NCBI GenBank assembly: GCA_002727515.1
Contig: PBXF01000011.1
Span: forward strand, 68,799 to 80,395
Length of the DNA: 11,597 bases
Source of the DNA: Methanobacteriota archaeon
GTDB lineage: Archaea > Thermoplasmatota > Poseidoniia > Poseidoniales > Poseidoniaceae
Direction of reading: 5' to 3'
Below are positions 1 to 8,443 of the stretch, in pieces. Both the position numbers and the translations under genes were made by a program. The first letter of the stretch is position 1. Every line of letters starts with the position of its first letter. The notes beneath the pieces are model-generated. The model was not told the origin of the DNA and did no database searches. It saw nothing but the letters and a program-made list of their open reading frames with translations.

Positions 1-1047
1 TTAACTATGATCGATTGTTCCTCTGGTACAAAAGAATCGAATACTTCTTGCATTGGTTTTATTGAGCCATTATCTACGATAGAAATAGAATTTAATTTTG
101 AATGGTTAGAAGATTGGAACACTGCATCCTTTGATTTGATATGGAAAACCAATCATGGATTTTTTACTAATAAAGTAGTTCCAGACTTGAAAATCTATCC
201 TATTGGCATGTGGTCTTTCAATGGAGATTATGATGACCCTAAGATTTGCCTAAGTGTCAAAGTTAATACAAAGAACAATACTATAGCGCTTGATTCTCCA
301 CCTCAATATACAAGTTGGAAGAACGTTGATTCGGATGGAAACCTTACAGTCACAAAGGGAGAAAATGAACTCTGCCTAAATGGACTGTCTGGCGACAATA
401 TGAATTCTATTTCACAAGAGGTTTTCACCATAGATAATCATTCATTTGTTGCCGGATACATGGCTGAAAATTATATTTCTATGCCAGACTCTGGAATCAT
501 TTTAGATTCTCAAGAATTACTTTTCCCATTCGCAAGACTTGGTTCTAATTACAACGGAACTTGTGACGATATTGGAAACTTAAGCCCTCCTAGAACCATT
601 GTCAATAATACAACAATTTGGGACTTGAGGGTCTTACAATTTGGTCTATATGACTTGAATAATGTAACAGATGAAATAGAATTATTTGCCGAGGTAGGAA
701 GCCAAATATCTGTTTGTACGGAGGATTATCTACCTCAGAAATACAATGTTCTTGAGGGGCCTGATCTTATTGTATACAAGAATGGGCTTCGAACGCAGAG
801 ATGGATTGGGGAAATTTCAGTTATCAACGATACATTGGTAATTGAGAACCCGTCGGAAGAAAACCTATCAATTTTGGTTGAATTCGATGGAAATGGTGAG
901 CAATGGCAGATTTCTAATTCAATTCAAATCCCAGCAAACACAGTTGAAACAATTTCAGCAATTGCCCCAGAAACGGGAATTTCGTTTGTTTGGTTAGAAT
1001 TAGACGAAGGGGAAGTTGTATTACATTTGGTAAACCATGAGGTCTGA
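1..1047 (+). CDS. Secreted or cell-surface beta-rich protein, 3' part (5' end outside window)
   Basis: The reading frame is open to the left edge: the two codons before the first ATG at base 7 are sense codons. This is therefore most likely the C-terminal 348 residues of a longer protein. I do not recognise a family. The visible part has no long hydrophobic segment and alternates short beta-type stretches with Asn/Gly/Asp turns, as in stacked Ig-like or beta-sandwich domains. It holds about eleven N-x-S/T sequons (for example NTS, NLT, NHS, NGT, NVT, NDT) and scattered cysteines, which suits an exported, N-glycosylated archaeal surface protein. The last ~95 residues, starting near GPDLIVYKNG, look like one more beta-sandwich. 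No C-terminal anchor or sorting signal is visible, so any membrane anchor or signal peptide would lie upstream. It is followed directly by panE with a 2-base gap; that probably reflects shared transcription rather than shared function. Confidence 0.75.
   Translation, partial: LTMIDCSSGTKESNTSCIGFIEPLSTIEIEFNFEWLEDWNTASFDLIWKTNHGFFTNKVVPDLKIYPIGMWSFNGDYDDPKICLSVKVNTKNNTIALDSPPQYTSWKNVDSDGNLTVTKGENELCLNGLSGDNMNSISQEVFTIDNHSFVAGYMAENYISMPDSGIILDSQELLFPFARLGSNYNGTCDDIGNLSPPRTIVNNTTIWDLRVLQFGLYDLNNVTDEIELFAEVGSQISVCTEDYLPQKYNVLEGPDLIVYKNGLRTQRWIGEISVINDTLVIENPSEENLSILVEFDGNGEQWQISNSIQIPANTVETISAIAPETGISFVWLELDEGEVVLHLVNHEV
1039..1043 (+). promoter_or_regulatory. Ribosome-binding site of panE
   Basis: GAGGT lies six bases before the panE ATG and inside the last codons of the upstream gene. 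It supports the ATG at 1050 as the true start and suggests that panE is translated from a shared transcript. Confidence 0.6.
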
Positions 1048-1049
1048 AT

Positions 1050-1940
1050 ATGAGAATAGCTGTCGTTGGCGCTGGAGCAATTGGCAGTTTAATCGCAGCA
1101 AAGTTAGTAGAATCTGGAAACGAAGTGCTAGTTCATACACGAGGAAGCCATGGTGCGGAATTAGCACTAAATGGATTAGTGATAGACGGTGTTTGGGAGC
1201 GTGTTATTACACCAGAAGAATGGTTTGTAACACTTGATGAAATTGAACTTCCAGCCGAGTTAAATCATTATTTTGACCAAGCCATAATTACTGGCAAATC
1301 TAAAGATACAAAGTCTCTATGTGAAGTCGCTAAATATCTAACAAAAGGACCGGTACTATCTCTTCAAAACGGTCTAGGGAATCTTGAAATCCTGAAAGAC
1401 TTCTTTTTTGAAAATACTGCTGTTGGAGTAACCACTAATGCTGTTACAAAGTCAAGTCCTGGGAAGATAACGTGGGTTTCAAAAGGAAATATTCACATTT
1501 CAGGGTCGAAAGGAAAGGAATTCGAAAAATCTCTTGAAGTATTTGGGGCTGAGTATTTCCATTCCCATGAAGAGATTTTGTGGAAAAAATTGCTGATTAA
1601 TGTTGCAATCAATCCTATTGCTGCGATGTGTGGTGTAAAAAACGGGGAATTAGCAAATGAACCACTTTTGTCTCAATGCGAATCTATAATGATAGAAGCG
1701 GCAAACATAGCTCGTCTATCAGGCGTTGAAGTGCCCGCTGATAATGAACTGGTTGAAACGCTAAACAAAGTGATATCAGATACTTCAGAAAACATTTGTT
1801 CCATGCTATCAGATGTCAAAGAAGGTAGGGAGACTGAGATAGACATGTTGTGCGGGCAAGTTGTGCTAAGGGGGGAGCAGTTAGGCGTTCCTACTCCACT
1901 AAATTCTATGCTTTTGGGACAAATCAAATCTCTCAGATGA
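1050..1940 (+). CDS. panE: 2-dehydropantoate 2-reductase (ketopantoate reductase)
   Basis: Reduces 2-dehydropantoate to (R)-pantoate with NADPH, a step toward coenzyme A, in the cytoplasm. The 296-residue length is normal for the ApbA/PanE family. The N-terminal Rossmann fold shows GAGAIG at residues 7-12 and an Arg at 31 where the family contacts the NADPH phosphate. QNG follows at 106-108. The C-terminal helical domain has the catalytic lysine block WKKLLINVAINP (178-189; K180 aligns with E. coli K176). It also has TEID (262-265), where E263 aligns with the catalytic Glu256 of E. coli. All key residues are present, so it should be active. Archaea normally continue from pantoate with pantoate kinase and phosphopantothenate synthetase, neither of which is in the window. 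The gene sits 2 bases after the surface-protein gene and its end overlaps convergent nadB by 8 bases. Confidence 0.93.
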   Translation: MRIAVVGAGAIGSLIAAKLVESGNEVLVHTRGSHGAELALNGLVIDGVWERVITPEEWFVTLDEIELPAELNHYFDQAIITGKSKDTKSLCEVAKYLTKGPVLSLQNGLGNLEILKDFFFENTAVGVTTNAVTKSSPGKITWVSKGNIHISGSKGKEFEKSLEVFGAEYFHSHEEILWKKLLINVAINPIAAMCGVKNGELANEPLLSQCESIMIEAANIARLSGVEVPADNELVETLNKVISDTSENICSMLSDVKEGRETEIDMLCGQVVLRGEQLGVPTPLNSMLLGQIKSLR

Positions 1941-3522
1941 GATCAATATTGTAGTGAAGGCCTCTGTTTTCCTTTCTTTGAATTGCATCGTTTGTTATGT
2001 GTGTAGCAACTAAAACTAAGTTTCTGATTTCAACCAATTCTCTGGTTGGTAAACTTTTTCTCCAAATAAGGTCGACTTCTTCAGTCAATAAATCAAGCAT
2101 CCTTCCAGCTCTTTCTAAGCGACTAAATGACCTTACTATTCCAACATCGTGAGTCATAGTTTTCCTGAGAGTTTCTAGATCTCTGACCAGAGGAGCATGT
2201 TCAATTAATTCTTGCATCCCATCAGCCCTCCATTTTGGTATCTCTTCTATTGAATCAATTGGATTTGAAATGAAATGTTCTGCGGCTCGGTTTGCAAATA
2301 CAACTGCCTCTAGAAGACTGTTTGAAGCCAGTCTATTTGCACCATGCATGCCGGTACATGCAACTTCTCCAATTCCATATAACCCTGGTATAGGCTTATC
2401 ATCACTCATCATAACTCTTCCCTGTATGTCTACCTTTAATCCTCCAACCATATAGTGCGCAGCAGGAGCAACTGGTAGAGGGTCTTTGCCCAGAGATAAA
2501 CCAAATTCGTTGAGTCTTTTTTCGATAGTTGGGAAATTAGAATGAAGTAATTCCTTGGGTAGGTGATCTGTTATTAGCCAGACATTTTTTGCGCCTGTGA
2601 TTTTCATTCTCTGGTCACAAGAACGTGCAACTACGTCACGAGTTGCTAGGCTCCCAAGTTCGGAATATTCTAATGTGAATGAGTATTTTTCTGGTGAGCC
2701 GCCATTTATGTTGTATTTTTTCAAACCACTGTCATCAAGAATTATTCCCCCTTCGCCTCTCAGTGCTTCAGTAATCAAGAATGGTTTATCATTACCAGTC
2801 ATCAATGCAGTAGGATGGAATTGGAAGAAAGCCATGTCCTTACTAGATGCCCCTGCTCTAACAGCCATTGCCAAGCCGTCACCACTTGCGACTTTCGGAT
2901 TTGTTGTTTTCTCCCATAGTTGTCCACAACCGCCAGTTGCGATTAGAACAGCATCTGCATACAACGCAATCATATTTTCAGTTTCTAAATCTAAGCACCA
3001 AATCCCTTTGATTCCCATTTTGGGTTCTCCATGAACTCTTTGGATTAGGTCAACTCCTAAGCAATATTCTCTAACTTCGATGTTATCTTTTTGTAATATC
3101 GCTTCAGTCAATGCCCTTTCAATTTCGGCCCCAGTTGCATCTCTTGCATGTAAAATTCTTCTAGCAGAATGACCACCTTCTTTGACAAGATGGAAATCCT
3201 CTCCTTCTTTTTGGAAATCTACACCATACGATAGTAAATCTCGTATTCTATCTCCTGCTTCTTCTACTACACACTGAACTACCGTACGGTCACACAAACC
3301 ATCTCCTGCCACTAGTGTGTCCGTAATGTGCGATTCTTTTCCTTCACCATCGGTTTTATCTAAAATTCCCGCTATACCGCCTTGAGCCCAATTTGTAGAA
3401 GAGTCAACAGACCTTTCTTTTGTGATTATGGTAACTTGATTACCTGCTTCACTAAGCCTTAGTGCTGCAAAGAGACCAGCAATGCCGCTGCCAATAACTA
3501 CGATTTTGGGCATTATATCCAT
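1933..3522 (-). CDS. nadB: L-aspartate oxidase
   Basis: FAD enzyme oxidising L-aspartate to iminoaspartate, the first step of de novo quinolinate and NAD synthesis; the product is normally passed to NadA. At 529 residues it is close to E. coli NadB (540). Visible motifs are the dinucleotide-binding GSGIAG (11-16), STNWAQGGIA (42-51), EGGHSARRILH (115-125), QFHPTAL (234-240), EALRGEGG (252-259), LATRDVVAR (292-300), AAHYMVGG (354-361) and GMHGANRLASNS (391-402). These include the expected active-site His, Glu and Arg residues; LATRDVVAR and the aspartate oxidase spacing favour NadB over succinate dehydrogenase or fumarate reductase flavoproteins. The last ~100 residues form the helical C-terminal domain. 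Start choice is uncertain: ATG at 3522 has a GAGG 13 bases upstream, rather far, and an in-frame ATG three codons later (3513) is an alternative. nadA and nadC are not nearby. Confidence 0.94.
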   Translation of the reverse strand: MDIMPKIVVIGSGIAGLFAALRLSEAGNQVTIITKERSVDSSTNWAQGGIAGILDKTDGEGKESHITDTLVAGDGLCDRTVVQCVVEEAGDRIRDLLSYGVDFQKEGEDFHLVKEGGHSARRILHARDATGAEIERALTEAILQKDNIEVREYCLGVDLIQRVHGEPKMGIKGIWCLDLETENMIALYADAVLIATGGCGQLWEKTTNPKVASGDGLAMAVRAGASSKDMAFFQFHPTALMTGNDKPFLITEALRGEGGIILDDSGLKKYNINGGSPEKYSFTLEYSELGSLATRDVVARSCDQRMKITGAKNVWLITDHLPKELLHSNFPTIEKRLNEFGLSLGKDPLPVAPAAHYMVGGLKVDIQGRVMMSDDKPIPGLYGIGEVACTGMHGANRLASNSLLEAVVFANRAAEHFISNPIDSIEEIPKWRADGMQELIEHAPLVRDLETLRKTMTHDVGIVRSFSRLERAGRMLDLLTEEVDLIWRKSLPTRELVEIRNLVLVATHITNDAIQRKENRGLHYNIDLI

Positions 3523-3587
3523 CGCTGCGAGTTGTCCTCTGTTTTCAAATCTGTCTACTAGATTATTCCGACAGCAATAAGTGATTC
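3523..3587. promoter_or_regulatory. Divergent intergenic region between nadB and the membrane-protein gene
   Basis: This 65-base gap must hold the 5' signals of both divergent genes. An AT-rich stretch around 3558-3567 (TAGATTATT) lies about 25 bases before the ATG at 3588 and could be a weak TATA box for a leaderless transcript. CTGTC (3551-3555) and GACAG (3570-3574) form a short inverted repeat around it. Toward nadB, GAGG (plus-strand positions 3536-3539) could serve as a distant ribosome-binding site. None of these signals is strong; the promoter role is inferred mainly from gene orientation. Confidence 0.35.
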
Positions 3588-4403
3588 ATGTTTGTCAGAG
3601 ATATTATGGGGCTGCTAAAGAAAATCACTGCTTTGGCGGGCTTAGTGATGATTGCAGCAGCTGTCGCAAATGTGGAATTTGGTGCATTAATGCAGTTGGA
3701 TCCTCCTCAGAAGTTGATATTGGCTAGGGCAGCAGATCCTGGATGTAATTCTGAAGAAATCCAGAAAGACCTTGATGACGGAGCCATGAATGAATGTGTT
3801 ACTTCGATTGGAGTGTGGGATGGCCCAGATATACTACTTGTCGCAGAAGGTTCAATTCTTTTATTGTCAACATTTTTGCGGTGGCCGAGAAAAGGCAGAT
3901 GGGCTTCTAGAGTGAGAAAGTTAGCAGTTGTATCAGGTTTGGTTCTTTGCGGTCTCGCAGTTGCTGATAGTTTTGATAAACTGCCGGGAACTTCTTCCGA
4001 AGAGATATCGATTTTGCTACCATTCCCCGCTCCCGCAATTGCTGTCCAAATCGGTGTATTCGCACTAGGTATTTTCTTAATTAGGGGCCCAAAATATCAA
4101 ATAGACTACCAAAACAATACCAAGAGAGACTCAAAATCAAAACAGGAATTCTCTCATGCACAATTAGATGCTGCTTTTGCTGCAGGCGGTTCATTGGGTG
4201 ATTTGCAGAAGAAATCACGTAGAAAGAAATCATACAAATACAATACAATAGGTGATTTATGGGGCGCTCAAGGTCTTTCTCAATATGAAGATAAATTCGA
4301 AGCTGGTTTGAGAGATGAATTTGCAGGAGAAACCAAGAGGACGTGCCATCTTTGCAATGGTGAAGGTTGTGCTGGTTGCAATAGAACAGGATTTGTATCT
4401 TAA
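3588..4403 (+). CDS. Predicted four-helix membrane protein with C-terminal zinc knuckle, function unknown
   Basis: I do not recognise the family. The 271 residues show four hydrophobic segments: about 12-31, 81-98, 111-127 and 140-165. The basic loop RWPRKGRWASRVRK (98-111) lies between helices 2 and 3, so the positive-inside rule places both termini and that loop in the cytoplasm. The first external loop (32-80) has two cysteines, C53 and C70, which could pair. The cytoplasmic tail (166-271) is polar and basic around 205-217 (KKSRRKKSYK). It ends in a C-x2-C-x4-C-x2-C cluster (C253, C256, C261, C264) of the form CxxCxGxGC, resembling half of a DnaJ-type zinc-binding repeat. Start: ATG 3588 is assumed, but the in-frame ATG at 3606 (MGLLKK) directly precedes the first helix and is equally possible; neither has a convincing Shine-Dalgarno. 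It lies 135 bases before smc on the same strand, so co-transcription with the condensin genes is possible but unproven. Confidence 0.8.
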   Translation: MFVRDIMGLLKKITALAGLVMIAAAVANVEFGALMQLDPPQKLILARAADPGCNSEEIQKDLDDGAMNECVTSIGVWDGPDILLVAEGSILLLSTFLRWPRKGRWASRVRKLAVVSGLVLCGLAVADSFDKLPGTSSEEISILLPFPAPAIAVQIGVFALGIFLIRGPKYQIDYQNNTKRDSKSKQEFSHAQLDAAFAAGGSLGDLQKKSRRKKSYKYNTIGDLWGAQGLSQYEDKFEAGLRDEFAGETKRTCHLCNGEGCAGCNRTGFVS

Positions 4404-4538
4404 ACGCTGTATTCGGCTAAAGTTAGATGCTTTACTAATCGGCATATTCTCCGTGAGATATTCGTAACCTTCAAGACCCCTACCGTCCCCTCAGCGATAT
4501 GAGGTCAAGGGCTTAGTATCTTGATTTGAGGGATAGGG
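4404..4538 (+). promoter_or_regulatory. Intergenic region upstream of smc, with a small hairpin
   Basis: The largest gap in the window (135 bases). It contains a short perfect inverted repeat, CCTCA at 4489-4493 and TGAGG at 4500-4504, separated by GCGATA. Just 3' of it, GAGGG at 4528-4532 is a good Shine-Dalgarno six bases before the smc ATG. I find no tRNA-like cloverleaf and no clear TATA box. The region is likely the leader and perhaps the promoter of the smc operon, but only the ribosome-binding site is well supported. Confidence 0.4.
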
Positions 4539-7500
4539 ATGTATCTAAAACAATTGGAAGTCGAGAACTTCAAGTCGTTCAAAGGGGAAGCTGTAATTCC
4601 ATTTGATAGAGGATTTACGGCTATTACGGGTCCAAATGGCTCAGGTAAATCGAACTGCGGCGACGCTGTTCAATTTGTTTTAGGGGCTAGATCCTCAAAA
4701 GTTCTGAGGGCTCAAAATTCCAAGGACTTAATTTTCAATGGTGGTAAATCCAACCGTCCAGCAAGGAATGCCAAAGTAACTTTGGTATTCGCTAACCCAG
4801 TTCTTTCTAACAACAGAAGAAGACTGCCTATAGATTCTGATGAAGTCAAAATGACAAGAGAAGTCAGATTGACTAAAGGAAATAACATAGTTTCAACCTA
4901 TCTTTTGAACGGAGAAGAAACAAATCAAAAAGCGTTTCACCGACTTTTAGGCCAAGCAAACGCTAGGCCTGATGGTTATAACATCGTATTGCAGGGTGAT
5001 GTAACGAGATTGTCTTCGATGACCGCTGTAGAAAGGAGGAAGGTACTGGATTCTGTAGCAGGTGTAACTTCTTATGATGATGAAATAAAGAAAGCCGAAA
5101 AACAAAGAGGCCAGGTTGAAGATTATATCGAGAGGATTTCATTAGTTGAAGAAGAACAAAAAGCACGACTCAAAACTCTTGAGGCAGAAAAGAAAGTTGC
5201 TGAGAAGGCAAAAAATACCAAAGAAGAATATGATGCAGCAAATATCGTATTGTTCCAATCGAGATATCTGAGTTCAAAAGCAGAAATTAATTTTCATAAT
5301 ACTGAAAAAGCAAGGCTTCTTTCTGAAGCTACAGAATTAGAACAATTGGTTTCAGCATCAGAAAAAGATTTGTTGGCACTAGATGACAGAATAGGCGAAC
5401 TACAATCGCAAATTGATGCAGTAATGGGTGGCGAGAATGCAGGATTGACAAATGAAATCCGACAATTACAACTTTCCATTGATAGAAACAAAGACAAAAT
5501 CGACGATTCTGAATCAGCAGATGTGGAAGACACCCAATTGTTGGAAAAGTTGGAAGGAGAAATAACAGAAGCAAAAAACAATTTGCAAATGCACCTCGAA
5601 TCTATAAAATCTGCAAAGGAAGAAATGGAAAATAGTCTTGATGTTTTGAAGAATTTAGAAGACCAAGAAAATGCAATAAGGGAATCATTAGAATCTTCGG
5701 GTTCAGAGACTGCAAAGTTATCTAATGCCCTCAAAGATGCAATCAGTGATTTTGAAACGTGTCAGGAAGCAGTTCAGAAAGCCAATGTTGAGATGAGTAA
5801 AATTGCAGGAGAGGCCGAGATAATCGCTGAACAGTTGTCATCTGCTCAAGAAGAAGAGGCCGACGCGCAACTCAATTTTGATGATATTGAGTTACAAATA
5901 GAAGATTTGGGGCCTGGCGGGCAACAAAAAGACAGAACACAACTCGCAGAGGAATTAGTACAATCTCAAAACGCTGAGCAAAAACTCCTGGAAGAGTCAG
6001 GTGCTGTAGAAAGGAAATTGCAACAAGCAAATAGAGATCTTTCAGATGCAAGAAATGAACTTGAAAAGAAATCTGGAAATAACGGCATGGCACCAGGCGC
6101 AGCAGCAGTAATGAATGCAAGGGACAGAGGAGATTTATCTGGAATATTAGGCACAATTGGTGAGTTATGTGCTCCAATAGATCCTTCACATGAAGATGCA
6201 TTGGTTACTGCAGTAGGAAACGGAATGAACTCAATCGTGGTAGAAAATGATCAAATTGCTGTAGAGGCAATGGCGTATCTAAGAAACAACAGATTAGGTC
6301 GTGCAACATTTTTGCCTCTAAATAAGATACAATCTAGCCGTTCATCTGGTAGAGCCCAACTAATCTCAAAAAAGCCAGGAGTACTAGGTTTCGCTCACGA
6401 ATTACTTGATTATGACCCAAGAATTTCAACAGCCGTGGCTTATGCTTTGAGAAATACATTGGTAGTTGACAATATGAGTACTGCTAGAACACTGATGGGT
6501 GGAGTAAGACTTGTCACTTTGAGGGGCGATGTCACTGAACCTGGTGGTGCTATGGTCGGTGGTGCGAAGCAGAAAATGAAGACAGGATTTGGTGGTAAAA
6601 TCCAAGGCGCGAATGAAGTTGAAAAACTAGTAGGAGAAGTCAACCGTCTTTCGTTACTTTCAGAGACAGTATCCGCAGCTCTTAGAGAATCAAGAGCACA
6701 GCAGAGCCAAATAAGGGCGAAAATAAATGACCTTGCCAAAGATGATCAGTCTCTCAAATTAGGGTCTTTAAAGGGTCAATTAGAGGGCGCTAGGAAGGCT
6801 TTAGTTAAGGCAAAAGGGAATGCAAATACCTTGAAAAACAGACTCGATGAACTTGATTCTAATCATGCAATAAAGGTTTCAACATTTGAGGTTGCAAAGA
6901 AAAGATTAGTTGAGGCAGAATCTGCTAGGCAGGATGCAGAGACTAAGTTGAGGGAATCAAGTCCAGAATCTATTCAGCAGCAATTATTGGAAGCCAAAAC
7001 CATGAGAGTTGAGGCTCAAGGAATTGTAAACAAGGCAAAACTTGTAATTGAAAGCGGGGATGATAAGACGACAATGTTGAATTCAATGTTAGACTCAATT
7101 ACATCTCGTGCTGAAGAAGTTGAAGCCGGAATGGTAAGCAGAGAAAGGCACGTAAAAATATGGAAAGAGTCTATAGAAAAAGATACATCTACCCTACAAG
7201 AAAAAGAAGAAGAGTTTTCAAATCTATTGGCAGAACACAAGGGTCTGGATATTGAGAGAAATGAATTGATTGACGAAAGAGCCCAACTCCGAGCAACGAC
7301 CAACTCTAACATCAGCGACGCAATGGGTAAGAGAAGTTTAGCAGATGAAATGAATCGTAACATCGCAATTAAAGAACAAAACTTGGCAGATTTGCTAGTC
7401 GAAATGGCAGAAGAAGAGATCGATATTGTAGATGATAATGCAGACTTGCCGAATGTAGGAGATGCTGAAAGAGCACTCAACAAGTTACGTAAGAGGCTTG

Positions 7501-8441
7501 AAGCATTTGGTAACTTCAATATGCTTGCAATTGAGCAATATGATGCTTGTAAAGAGCGTCTAGATGAAATGAAGGACGATTTCAAAACATTACAAACTAG
7601 AAGAAAGAAGTTGTTGGACATCGCTGAAAAGTTAGAATCTCAAAGGAAATCGAGATTACTTGCGACATTAAAAGATGTTAATGAGAACTTCAAAGTTGTA
7701 TACAAGAGACTGTCGAATGGTGGTCGTGGTGAGTTATTCTTGGAGAATGAGGAAGAACCATTCAAAGGCGGTTTAGACATGTGGGCTCAACCACGGGGTA
7801 AGTCCAACAAATCAAGATTACAGGGGTTATCGGGTGGCGAGAAGTCAATGGCATCGCTGTCCCTAATATTCGCGATTCAAGATCACGACCCAAGTCCATT
7901 CTATTACTTTGATGAAGTAGATCAAAACTTGGATGTTCCTAATTCTAAATTAATCGCAACAGAATGCCGAAACAGAAGCGAAGCTGCTCAATTCATTATG
8001 GTTACACTGAGAAAGGTTTCACTAGAATTAGCAGACCATCACATTGGCATAACTCACGGGGGAGACGGCTGTTCCAGAAGAATTGTAGATTTCGACAAAA
8101 CTCGTGCTATCCAACTTGGTGAACAGGCAGAGAAAGAAGCATCAGAGGCTGCAGACAAAAATCATACCAGAATCGAAGAAGTCCGTGTTATGGAAAGCGA
8201 GATGCCAGAGGTGCCAGAGCCACTTTCTGCACCCAAGAGCCTTGGTGGTTTGTTGAAGCACATAGATTCTGATGAGGAAGGACCTGAACAAGATTCTGAG
8301 ACCGAATCCTCGTTCACATCACTCGCAGAAAGAGCCGAGGAGTTAACAGAAGATATCCAGGAAAGGCAAGAAGTAGCCTCCAAGATAATCGAGGAGCAAG
8401 TGCAATCAGCTGAAGAAATTGAGGAAGAAAAGGAGGTTTAA
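4539..8441 (+). CDS. smc: Chromosome segregation protein SMC (condensin ATPase)
   Basis: Dimeric ABC-type ATPase that, with ScpA and ScpB, folds and segregates the chromosome. Head N-part: Walker A GPNGSGKS (31-38), Q-loop VLQGD (150-154), ERRKVLD. Long coiled coils run at roughly 170-510 and 690-1030, interrupted by a hinge at about 530-680 with GILGTIGEL (535-543) and the Gly-rich PGGAMVGGAK (668-677). Head C-part: signature LSGGEK (1097-1102), Walker B FYYFDEVD (1121-1128, catalytic E1126), D-loop NLD, and VTLRK where archaeal SMCs have VITLR. The head ends near residue 1186. At 1300 residues the protein exceeds the usual ~1170-1190 because of a 114-residue acidic, probably disordered tail (1187-1300; 34 Asp/Glu against 12 Lys/Arg) containing a small hydrophobic island SLGGLLKHI (1234-1242). 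The ATG has a Shine-Dalgarno GAGGG. It is the first gene of smc-scpA-scpB, with 2 bases between its stop and the scpA start. Confidence 0.97.
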   Translation: MYLKQLEVENFKSFKGEAVIPFDRGFTAITGPNGSGKSNCGDAVQFVLGARSSKVLRAQNSKDLIFNGGKSNRPARNAKVTLVFANPVLSNNRRRLPIDSDEVKMTREVRLTKGNNIVSTYLLNGEETNQKAFHRLLGQANARPDGYNIVLQGDVTRLSSMTAVERRKVLDSVAGVTSYDDEIKKAEKQRGQVEDYIERISLVEEEQKARLKTLEAEKKVAEKAKNTKEEYDAANIVLFQSRYLSSKAEINFHNTEKARLLSEATELEQLVSASEKDLLALDDRIGELQSQIDAVMGGENAGLTNEIRQLQLSIDRNKDKIDDSESADVEDTQLLEKLEGEITEAKNNLQMHLESIKSAKEEMENSLDVLKNLEDQENAIRESLESSGSETAKLSNALKDAISDFETCQEAVQKANVEMSKIAGEAEIIAEQLSSAQEEEADAQLNFDDIELQIEDLGPGGQQKDRTQLAEELVQSQNAEQKLLEESGAVERKLQQANRDLSDARNELEKKSGNNGMAPGAAAVMNARDRGDLSGILGTIGELCAPIDPSHEDALVTAVGNGMNSIVVENDQIAVEAMAYLRNNRLGRATFLPLNKIQSSRSSGRAQLISKKPGVLGFAHELLDYDPRISTAVAYALRNTLVVDNMSTARTLMGGVRLVTLRGDVTEPGGAMVGGAKQKMKTGFGGKIQGANEVEKLVGEVNRLSLLSETVSAALRESRAQQSQIRAKINDLAKDDQSLKLGSLKGQLEGARKALVKAKGNANTLKNRLDELDSNHAIKVSTFEVAKKRLVEAESARQDAETKLRESSPESIQQQLLEAKTMRVEAQGIVNKAKLVIESGDDKTTMLNSMLDSITSRAEEVEAGMVSRERHVKIWKESIEKDTSTLQEKEEEFSNLLAEHKGLDIERNELIDERAQLRATTNSNISDAMGKRSLADEMNRNIAIKEQNLADLLVEMAEEEIDIVDDNADLPNVGDAERALNKLRKRLEAFGNFNMLAIEQYDACKERLDEMKDDFKTLQTRRKKLLDIAEKLESQRKSRLLATLKDVNENFKVVYKRLSNGGRGELFLENEEEPFKGGLDMWAQPRGKSNKSRLQGLSGGEKSMASLSLIFAIQDHDPSPFYYFDEVDQNLDVPNSKLIATECRNRSEAAQFIMVTLRKVSLELADHHIGITHGGDGCSRRIVDFDKTRAIQLGEQAEKEASEAADKNHTRIEEVRVMESEMPEVPEPLSAPKSLGGLLKHIDSDEEGPEQDSETESSFTSLAERAEELTEDIQERQEVASKIIEEQVQSAEEIEEEKEV
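8431..8438 (+). promoter_or_regulatory. Strong ribosome-binding site fixing the TTG start of scpA
   Basis: AGGAGGTT is a near-perfect anti-Shine-Dalgarno match inside the final smc codons, with AGGAGG ending seven bases before TTG at 8444. It justifies the non-ATG start and suggests translation of scpA is coupled to the end of smc. Confidence 0.8.
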
Positions 8442-8443
8442 TC

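Noticed and set aside
1..9. The first nine bases (TTAACTATG) also occur near the right edge at 11582-11590, suggesting a circular or terminally repeated molecule.
   Set aside because: The match stops after nine bases and is not at the very end. The left copy lies inside an open reading frame and the right copy in an upstream region. Chance plus the local TTAAC repeats is enough.
4404..4538. Possible tRNA, because TTCAAGACCCC resembles a T-loop.
   Set aside because: No matching acceptor stem, D arm or anticodon arm can be folded around it.
5294..5734. Long open frames on the minus strand opposite smc (also 6440-6739 and 7016-7621), rich in Ser/Leu/Phe.
   Set aside because: They are antisense shadows of the coiled-coil coding sequence, with no recognisable domains and no ribosome-binding sites.
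8041..8100. Loss of the ABC switch histidine in SMC, since VTLRK stands where many ATPases have ITH.
   Set aside because: Archaeal SMC proteins normally have ITLR here, so this is the family norm and not a defect.
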